From positions 1 to 11,860 of the forward strand of contig PAFF01000054.1 in NCBI GenBank assembly GCA_002704045.1: 11,860 bases of DNA, read 5' to 3'. Origin of the DNA: Fidelibacterota bacterium (GTDB taxonomy: Bacteria > Fidelibacterota > Marinisomatia > SCGC-AAA003-L08 > GCA-002704045). The position numbers and the translations under genes were made by a program. The notes under the pieces are model-generated. The model was not told the DNA's origin and searched no databases. It worked only from the letters and a program-made list of their open reading frames with translations. Positions 6,126-11,860 of the stretch are shown piece after piece. The stretch's first letter is position 1. The number at the start of each line of letters is the position of its first letter.

Positions 6126-7793
6126 TTATTTAAGAGGATAATTCCATTTAGGTTTAGCATCCCAACTAATTTCATCATTTTCTATATAACCTGGACTGCC
6201 TGGCCTAAAATTGAATAAAATAAATCTGTTTTCTTTGTAACTATCATCAACTGGTGATGTAATTTTATAATTTGATGGCATATCTGTATAATATTCACCA
6301 ATATCCCATATTCCGTTATTATTTGAATCAATATAATCTTCACCAGTATCAAATTCACCATTCCCAGAAAGAATTATCTTATAATCCTGACCAGTTATTG
6401 GTGATATAGATAGTTTTCTAGTCAAATCATATCTTTTTCTATCATAATCTTCAATATTAATTATTCTTTTAATTATTTCATATCCTGAAATAAATCTACT
6501 TTTAAATTCATATTTAACTTTTAAAGTATCACCAAATTCTATCTCATTTTTAAGCTCATCTTCAAAATCTGCAAATAAGTCATCCCATTCATCATCAGAT
6601 ATAAAATCCTCTTCTGAATCATTTTCATTGCTTAAAGTGTTTTCTTCTTCTTTATTATTATCAATACAACCTTTTTCTAAATCCCAAATACAATCTGCAT
6701 CGACTAAACATGTAGACTCTTTTTTGAAATCAGAACAATTTTGCATACTTTCTTCTATTAAATACCAGATATCAATATCTAGAACTTTTCTAATTATTTG
6801 ATTAGAAGCCTCTTCTTCAGTTTCGTCAAATTCTTCATCATCAATATATGTTATAGTGTATGTTGTATCACTAATTAGTTTATTTAAGTATGATGAATCA
6901 ATTGTTACTAATTGATTTTCAAATTTGGGAATTCCAAAATTCCATAAACTATCATATTCACTTCTAGGTATGTATTTAAATAAATATTGATTTTTAACAT
7001 AACTGGTTTGAACATCATCATTTTCAACAGGTTCTTTTAATGTATATATTGTATCAACTACATTTTCAGTAACAATTGATGAGCTACTAAATAACGTATC
7101 TAACATTAAACCAAAATTTCTTGGTATATCTACCTTAACGGTGTCAATACAATCTCTTCGTGAAAAACGAATCAAATTTTTAAGAGAATATAATGAATCT
7201 ATCGTTTGTAAAGTTGGGTCAGAGTAATAAGTAGTTTTAGTTTCATAATCAATTTGAATCAAAGGTACTCTATCAGGAATATTTTTAACATCCTCAATCT
7301 CTGGAATCTCATAAATTCTAGTTCCATCAAATTCATTAGTTTTCATATCATAGATTGTTTTATCTATATAGTTTAATCTTTCCTTTTTATCAATCGCACT
7401 TAAATCAATTTGGCTATCAACTCTTGAGCCTTGTATAGGATCCATTAGAAAAGTAGCTTCGTACTCGCAGGATAAATAAATATTCTTTTTTCCATTCAAT
7501 GTTTCATTAGCAATCAATGAGTCTCTAACATGCATTATAGTTTCAAAAATTAATTCTTTATCATTAGTTAGTTGATCAGTTAATTTATTGTATGACTTTA
7601 ACGCGTACGCTAAATCAAGCATTCTTTTTCTGCTATCCGTAATTTTTGAATTTTCCTCATTCCATATAATTGGTGGGATTGATATAATAAACACTAATAA
7701 CATTACCAAGAAAATCAATCCCCAATCATAAGCAAATGATTTGATTTCAATTTTATTTTTATCTAAAGAATTCATTTTTTGTTTATTTTTCAT
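6126..7793 (-). CDS. Uncharacterised single-pass membrane protein with acidic, Cys-containing and EF-hand-like segments
   Basis: I do not recognise this 555-residue protein. A lysine-rich start is followed by one hydrophobic helix at about 24-44, so it is probably anchored in the inner membrane with a large C-terminal domain outside the cytoplasm. Residues 50-105 look helical and faintly recall pilin-like N-terminal segments (very weak). A Cys cluster lies at C353, C362, C368 and C376 with CxW spacing, reminiscent of small disulfide-bonded PSI-like modules. A highly acidic stretch (379-414) comes next. Residues 477-504 contain two GEFDTGEDYID/NNNGIWDIGEYYTD units that resemble calcium-binding loops. 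The ATG has no Shine-Dalgarno site; Met7 is an alternative start. It sits 19 bases after dnaJ and 8 bases before rsmD, so it is co-transcribed with housekeeping genes, which suggests a conserved lineage-specific envelope role, though none is shown. Confidence 0.85.
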   Translation of the reverse strand: MKNKQKMNSLDKNKIEIKSFAYDWGLIFLVMLLVFIISIPPIIWNEENSKITDSRKRMLDLAYALKSYNKLTDQLTNDKELIFETIMHVRDSLIANETLNGKKNIYLSCEYEATFLMDPIQGSRVDSQIDLSAIDKKERLNYIDKTIYDMKTNEFDGTRIYEIPEIEDVKNIPDRVPLIQIDYETKTTYYSDPTLQTIDSLYSLKNLIRFSRRDCIDTVKVDIPRNFGLMLDTLFSSSSIVTENVVDTIYTLKEPVENDDVQTSYVKNQYLFKYIPRSEYDSLWNFGIPKFENQLVTIDSSYLNKLISDTTYTITYIDDEEFDETEEEASNQIIRKVLDIDIWYLIEESMQNCSDFKKESTCLVDADCIWDLEKGCIDNNKEEENTLSNENDSEEDFISDDEWDDLFADFEDELKNEIEFGDTLKVKYEFKSRFISGYEIIKRIINIEDYDRKRYDLTRKLSISPITGQDYKIILSGNGEFDTGEDYIDSNNNGIWDIGEYYTDMPSNYKITSPVDDSYKENRFILFNFRPGSPGYIENDEISWDAKPKWNYPLK

Positions 7794-7812
7794 CTAATAA
7801 AATATGATAAAA

Positions 7813-8862
7813 TTATTCAAATTTAGAACAATTAATATCTTCTCCTAAAATTTCTTTCATTTTTTCCATTAAAAGTATAAAATCTTTACTTTTATCATCA
7901 GAAGTAATTATGTTTATTTTAACAAACTGATCTCCATTAATTCTTCTTCTTGGGTCAGGCATACCTTTTCCCTTTACTCTTACAATTTGACCAGATTTTA
8001 TACCTTTTGGAATAGTTAAATTTACATTACCATTAATTGTAGGTACTTTTACTTTTGTACCTAAAACAGCTTGATGATACCCAATTGAGATTGATAAATA
8101 TATATCACTACCATTTCTCATAAATAATGAATGTTCTTTTTCTTGAAAATAAACAATTAAATTACCATCATCAGATTCATTGACACCTTGATTTCCCATC
8201 GATTCTACAACTTGATAATGCTCTGCAGAAACTCCTTGAGGTATATCAAATGTTACCTCAGCAGATTTTTTTTCTCTACCACCAATCATACCTGTTCCAT
8301 TACAATTACTACATTCAACAATGTTAACAACTTGTCCTAAAAATGATTGGCTAACTCTTTTTATTTGACCAGAGCCACCACATACAGTACACTTTTGTGG
8401 CGACTGACCGGGAATTCTTTCGAATCTTTTAATTTTAACTGTCTTTGACCCACCATTATACATTTCCTCAAGGGTTAAGGGAATGGATATCTTTAAATCA
8501 CTACCACCTTTTCTCCTTCTACTTCTTCCCTGATTTCCAAACATGCTACCAAATATATTATCAGAATCTCCAAAAATATCTCCAAATGCAGAAAAAATAT
8601 CATTGACATCCATATTTGAAAATCCCTGACCTCCTGCAGAACCATTAACACCAGCATGACCAAATTGATCATATCTTTGTCGTTTTTCTGAATCACTTAA
8701 AACAGAGTAAGCTTCAGCAGCTTCTTTAAATTTTTCTTCAGCAGATTTATTATCAGGATTTTTGTCGGGATGATATTTTATGGCAATTTTTCTGTAAGCT
8801 TTTTTTATTTCATCATCAGATGAACTTTTATTAATACCTAGTATATCATAATAATCTCTCAT
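7813..8862 (-). CDS. dnaJ: DnaJ-type co-chaperone (Hsp40) with a reduced zinc domain
   Basis: It delivers unfolded clients to DnaK and stimulates its ATPase. The J domain (1-70) has the essential HPD at 31-33. A Gly/Phe-rich linker (about 67-112) follows, then the client-binding beta domains (about 121-322). The zinc domain has only two CxxCxGxG motifs, C158-C161 (CTVCGGSG) and C184-C187 (CSNCNGTG), not four. The linker between them (KRVSQSFLGQVVN) is typical of that joining motifs 2 and 3, so zinc site II is kept and motifs 1 and 4, which form site I, are gone. Flanking sequence reads on smoothly, so this is not a frameshift. At 349 residues it is slightly shorter than the usual 370-380. Its start overlaps the grpE stop by one base (TAATG). 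With GrpE it forms the DnaK partner pair; dnaK itself is not in the window. Confidence 0.96.
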   Translation of the reverse strand: MRDYYDILGINKSSSDDEIKKAYRKIAIKYHPDKNPDNKSAEEKFKEAAEAYSVLSDSEKRQRYDQFGHAGVNGSAGGQGFSNMDVNDIFSAFGDIFGDSDNIFGSMFGNQGRSRRRKGGSDLKISIPLTLEEMYNGGSKTVKIKRFERIPGQSPQKCTVCGGSGQIKRVSQSFLGQVVNIVECSNCNGTGMIGGREKKSAEVTFDIPQGVSAEHYQVVESMGNQGVNESDDGNLIVYFQEKEHSLFMRNGSDIYLSISIGYHQAVLGTKVKVPTINGNVNLTIPKGIKSGQIVRVKGKGMPDPRRRINGDQFVKINIITSDDKSKDFILLMEKMKEILGEDINCSKFE

Positions 8863-9389
8863 TAACTACCTTTACTAACAATTACTTTAGAATGTCTAAT
8901 AATTTTTTCTTCAATCTTATAACCTTTTTCAAATTCTTCTAAAATTATATTTTCTTTTTCTTTTGAATTTTGACTCATTATTGCTTCATGCAAATCAGGG
9001 TCAAATTCTTTTCCAACTGAATCAAATTTCTGGATATTGTAAGTAGATAAGATTTTTATAAATTTTGCTTCAACCATTAATATACCATCATTTAACACAT
9101 CAATATCAGAATTATTTTTATCATTAATTATTCTTTGCATATCATCCAGAATTGGTAAAAATGAACTAATGATTTTTTCTAAAGATTTTTGATGAGAATC
9201 AATCAAAGCCTTGTTATTCCTTTTTTTAAAATTTTCAAATTCAGCCATTAATCTTACATATTTATCTTCAGATTTTTTTAAACTATCATTTAAAGATTTT
9301 ATTTCATCATTTAATTTTTTTTGCTTAGCACTACTAGCTTTAGATGTTTTTTTTATTTTTTTTGTATCTGATTTTACATTTTTTGGCAT
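8862..9389 (-). CDS. grpE: Nucleotide exchange factor GrpE
   Basis: GrpE releases ADP from DnaK so the chaperone cycle can turn over. The 175 residues have a Lys/Ser-rich disordered N-terminus (1-25), a long coiled coil (about 26-75) with the family motif RLMAEFENFKKR (46-57), then LPILDDMQRI (78-87), GKEFDPDLHEAIM (125-137) and the terminal beta domain with GYKIEEKIIRHSKVIV (155-170). AAAGGG stands about ten bases before the ATG. It follows ftsX by 12 bases and overlaps dnaJ by one base. No CIRCE-like inverted repeat lies upstream and no hrcA is present, so heat regulation, if any, comes from elsewhere in the transcript. Confidence 0.95.
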   Translation of the reverse strand: MPKNVKSDTKKIKKTSKASSAKQKKLNDEIKSLNDSLKKSEDKYVRLMAEFENFKKRNNKALIDSHQKSLEKIISSFLPILDDMQRIINDKNNSDIDVLNDGILMVEAKFIKILSTYNIQKFDSVGKEFDPDLHEAIMSQNSKEKENIILEEFEKGYKIEEKIIRHSKVIVSKGS

Positions 9390-9401
9390 TTATAAAACCC
9401 T

Positions 9402-10280
9402 TTATTCTAAATAATTAGATGTAGCTAAATTACTACCAATAAATCCAAGAATAACACCAAATATTAAATTAATTAAAATATATACTTTTAATGAAATTGA
9501 TGTTACCAAAGATTGCGCTAAAAAGTGCTCGTAAGCAAACGAAGAGAATAAATTAAAAGAGATAAAAATAAATAAAGACGATAAAACAAAACCAATCAAA
9601 CCATGAATTATACCTTCTAATACATAAGGAGATTTAATAAATATTTTACTTGCACCATGAAGTTTTAGTATGTCGATGACATTTTTTCTTGATTCAATTG
9701 AAAGTTTAATAATATTTGATATGTTGTATATGCTAACAATAAATACAATTAAACCTATTAAAAATATCACAGAATATGCCAATGATAATATTTCTTCAAA
9801 CCTTACCAAATATTTACGTGGATAAACAATTTTTTCAATTTCATTTTTATATTTATCAAATATTGAGATTGACAAATCATCAATTTCTTCAACTGATTCA
9901 ACATCAATATTAAAAGAGCATAAACATGGAATAAACTCTAAATCATCTTGATGCCAAGTCTTTAAATTTATATCAATTTTTGAAAATAAATTATTTCGAT
10001 CTTCAAATGTCATTATATCAAATTTATATACATCTTTAATATCTTGACAAATCTTTAGAGACTCTTCAATATTAATATCATTTTTAATAAATACCTTTAA
10101 AACTGATTCATTTTTTTTAAAATTTTTAGATAGATTGTTTGTTATATCTGATAAATAGATTATAAATGTAATTATTATCAAACAAACCATTATAGTCAAT
10201 GATGAAATAATAGAATAAATAGGAAATCTTTTTATAGACTTTATACTTTCTAAAAAGATAAATTTTAATTGTTCAATCAC
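9402..10280 (-). CDS. ftsX: Cell-division ABC transporter permease subunit FtsX
   Basis: FtsX is the membrane partner of FtsE. The complex does not carry out classical transport but controls peptidoglycan hydrolases at the septum. The 292 residues have the FtsX layout: a short cytoplasmic start, TM1 (about 21-43), a large extracytoplasmic loop (44-162), then TM2 (163-187), TM3 (222-246) and TM4 (263-287). The conserved cytoplasmic coupling segment is ILKLHGASKIFIKSPYVLEG (204-223). The start codon is GTG at 10278-10280 and overlaps the ftsE stop by four bases (GTGA), so the two subunits are translationally coupled. The periplasmic loop contains three Cys (C78, C119, C121), two of them as CLC, which is a little unusual. 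Confidence 0.94.
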   Translation of the reverse strand: MIEQLKFIFLESIKSIKRFPIYSIISSLTIMVCLIIITFIIYLSDITNNLSKNFKKNESVLKVFIKNDINIEESLKICQDIKDVYKFDIMTFEDRNNLFSKIDINLKTWHQDDLEFIPCLCSFNIDVESVEEIDDLSISIFDKYKNEIEKIVYPRKYLVRFEEILSLAYSVIFLIGLIVFIVSIYNISNIIKLSIESRKNVIDILKLHGASKIFIKSPYVLEGIIHGLIGFVLSSLFIFISFNLFSSFAYEHFLAQSLVTSISLKVYILINLIFGVILGFIGSNLATSNYLE

Positions 10281-10927
10281 CTTACAACTCTTCCATTATT
10301 TAATTCAATAAAATGCTTAATTCTATTTTCTATCAATGGATAATTATGAGTAGCCATAACAATTGTTGTGCCATTATTTGATTCCTGCTCTAATAAATCA
10401 ATTATATCATCAGATGAACTAGGATCAAGATTTCCAGTTGGCTCATCAGCAATAATTATTTTTGGATTTTTAATAAGCGCTCTAGCTACACAGATTTTTT
10501 GCTGCTCACCGCCGCTTAGTTCATTAGGTTTAGAATTAACTTTATGTTTGAGACCAACTTTATTTAAAACATCTTGTACCTTGTTATAAATTATACTTTT
10601 TTGAATTCCAATTATTTGTAAAGGTAAAGCAATATTTTCAGCGATAGTTCTATCATCTATTAATTTGAAATCTTGAAATACCATTCCTATATCTCTTCTA
10701 TACTGAGATAAATTATGATCTGATAATTTTGAAACATCTAAATTATTAACTAAAATTTGACCTGAGTCAGGAGTTGCAGATTTAATAATTGAATTTATGA
10801 TGGTAGATTTTCCAGCACCAGTAGGACCCATAAGGTATACAAACTGACCTTTCTCTATATCAAAAGAAATATTATGAATACCTCTAGAATTTTTATGTTT
10901 AAGTGTTACATCAATAAAATTAATCAT
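10277..10927 (-). CDS. ftsE: Cell-division ABC transporter ATPase FtsE
   Basis: FtsE is the cytoplasmic ATPase that drives FtsX. The 216 residues match the family length and carry all ABC motifs: Walker A GPTGAGKST (34-42), Q-loop Gln85 in GMVFQDFKLI, signature LSGGE (137-141), Walker B IIIADEP (157-163), D-loop GNLD (165-168) and switch His194. The text GMVFQDFKLIDDRTIAENIA and ADEPTGNLDP is typical of FtsE, close to the LolD/MacB group, and the adjacent FtsX confirms the assignment. TAGG lies about nine bases before the ATG. It starts 16 bases after the stop of the exchanger-family gene. Confidence 0.96.
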   Translation of the reverse strand: MINFIDVTLKHKNSRGIHNISFDIEKGQFVYLMGPTGAGKSTIINSIIKSATPDSGQILVNNLDVSKLSDHNLSQYRRDIGMVFQDFKLIDDRTIAENIALPLQIIGIQKSIIYNKVQDVLNKVGLKHKVNSKPNELSGGEQQKICVARALIKNPKIIIADEPTGNLDPSSSDDIIDLLEQESNNGTTIVMATHNYPLIENRIKHFIELNNGRVVR

Positions 10928-10943
10928 AATTATAACCTATTAC

Positions 10944-11809
10944 TTAAAATAATTTATATATAAAAAAAATATATATAACCAATAATATCAGTCCTGAAAA
11001 TTTACTTAAAGATTTATAAAAAATATAATTTAATAGCAATATTAAATGACTAGCAATGAAAATTAGACCAATAAATAAACCATCTTCAAGCATATCAGAC
11101 TTTATTGAGATATTTGTAATAAGAGATGAAACCCCAAGTACAAATATGATATTTAAAATATTTGAACCTATAACATTACCAATGAGCAAATCGTACTTTC
11201 CTCTTTTTATAGATGCTAGAGAGGTGAAAAGCTCAGGCAATGAAGTTCCAAGAGCTACAATAGAAAATCCAATATTCAATTCACTAACACCCATTATTTT
11301 AGAAATATTCAAAGCATTATCAACAATTAGATTAGTACCAATGGATAAGCCTAACATTGATAGCAGTATAATAACAAAACTATAAATTAAACTATTAGAA
11401 TTAGCATCTATTTTATTATCTACATTACTATGATAATTGATTAAATAATAAAAATATAAAGCAAATGATGATAATAATATTATTCCGTGAAAATAATTTA
11501 TAGTAAACTCAAAATAAACACATAACAGAACATAAAATCCGAGAATAGTTATAAACAATAAATCTTTTAATACATTTATTTGAAAAGATATTTTATATAT
11601 AAATGCACAAAAGCCCATAACTAAAGCTATATTTGCAATATTTGAGCCTAAAATATTTCCAATGACTATACTTGAAGATACAAAATTTTCTATGTCATTT
11701 GGATTATCATATGTAAATATTGAATAAAGTGAAACTAATAACTCAGGTAAGCTTGTACCTAGAGCAATAACTGAAGCTCCAATGATAATTGGTGATATGT
11801 TTAGTTTTT
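10944..11809 (-). CDS. Sodium/calcium exchanger-family (CaCA, YrbG-like) membrane antiporter, 5' end lost
   Basis: CaCA proteins exchange Ca2+ or other cations against Na+ or H+ across the membrane. The frame gives 287 residues up to position 11807 and contains both diagnostic alpha repeats: alpha-1 with GTSLPELLVSL (17-27) and GNILGSN (50-56), and alpha-2 with ALGTSLPELFTSL and GNVIGSN near 185-216, in inverted-duplicate topology with many hydrophobic helices. Met at 11618 is in frame but internal, because alpha-1 lies upstream of it. Roughly 30-40 N-terminal residues are missing compared with the usual 310-330. At 11810 the sequence switches to an inverted copy of dnaJ, which adds an in-frame TAA at 11814-11816. 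The gene in the cell is therefore probably intact, and the break is in this sequence. Ion specificity cannot be told. Confidence 0.9.
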
Positions 11810-11860
11810 GAGATTATTATGATATACTAGGTATTAATAAAAGTTCATCTGATGATGAAA
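11810..11860 (+). repeat. Exact 51-base inverted copy of the dnaJ 5' end
   Basis: Bases 11810-11860 are the perfect reverse complement of 8808-8858, that is, dnaJ codons for residues 2 (part) to about 19. The match stops sharply at 11809 and runs to the window end, so its true length is unknown. The dnaJ start codon is not included. It interrupts the exchanger gene. The pattern fits a chimeric junction from multiple-displacement amplification or assembly better than a genuine duplication. Confidence 0.95.

Noticed and set aside
8293..8391. Frameshift or deletion error explaining the missing DnaJ Cys motifs
   Set aside because: Frame and family sequence continue smoothly on both sides, and motifs 1 and 4 are missing at two separate places, which a single error would not cause.
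10944..11618. Exchanger-family gene starting at ATG 11618
   Set aside because: The alpha-1 repeat with GTSLPELLVSL lies upstream in the same frame, so this Met is internal and the real start is beyond the junction.
11810..11860. A second, divergent dnaJ gene starting at the right edge
   Set aside because: The copy is base-for-base identical, lacks the start codon and interrupts another gene, so a junction artefact is more likely than a paralogue.

Overview
The window looks like part of a low-GC, free-living bacterium of the FCB superphylum, most likely marine Marinimicrobia (SAR406) or a close relative. I infer this from the strong AT bias, the sparse Shine-Dalgarno sites, the FtsE/FtsX, GrpE/DnaJ and Obg sequence types, and a secreted protein built from 'DECGVCNGDG' and Asp-rich calcium-type repeats beside cohesin-like domains. 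The phylum call is recognition, not a search result.

All eleven protein genes lie on the minus strand, so the story reads from right to left. At the right end is a sodium/calcium-exchanger-family membrane protein whose 5' end is missing (10944-11809). It is followed by ftsE and ftsX (divisome ABC transporter), grpE and dnaJ (DnaK co-chaperones), a 555-residue single-pass membrane protein of unknown function, rsmD (16S rRNA methyltransferase), coaD (coenzyme A synthesis), pta (phosphotransacetylase), icd (isocitrate dehydrogenase) and obgE (ribosome-assembly GTPase). Spacings run from 16-base overlaps to 19-base gaps, except for 119 bases before icd. The run therefore behaves as one long transcript or two, with a probable new promoter before icd, and ends at a hairpin terminator just past obgE (1756-1795). 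CoaD makes the coenzyme A chain that Pta uses; RsmD and ObgE both act on ribosomes.

A 235-base intergenic region (1571-1805) holds the terminator, a candidate promoter with a palindrome over its -10 box, and a strong ribosome binding site. From there a secreted, Cys/Asp-rich surface protein reads leftward off the window. It has two cohesin-like domains, near-identical Cys-rich linkers and a 126-base tandem repeat array.

Three things deserve attention. The last 51 bases are an exact inverted copy of the beginning of dnaJ, and they break the exchanger gene, which looks like a chimeric amplification or assembly junction. The DnaJ zinc domain has only two of the usual four CxxCxGxG motifs, apparently keeping zinc site II alone. 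The 555-residue protein in the housekeeping run is unrecognised. I found no mobile element, CRISPR array, defence system or RNA gene, and most of the window is ordinary housekeeping DNA.
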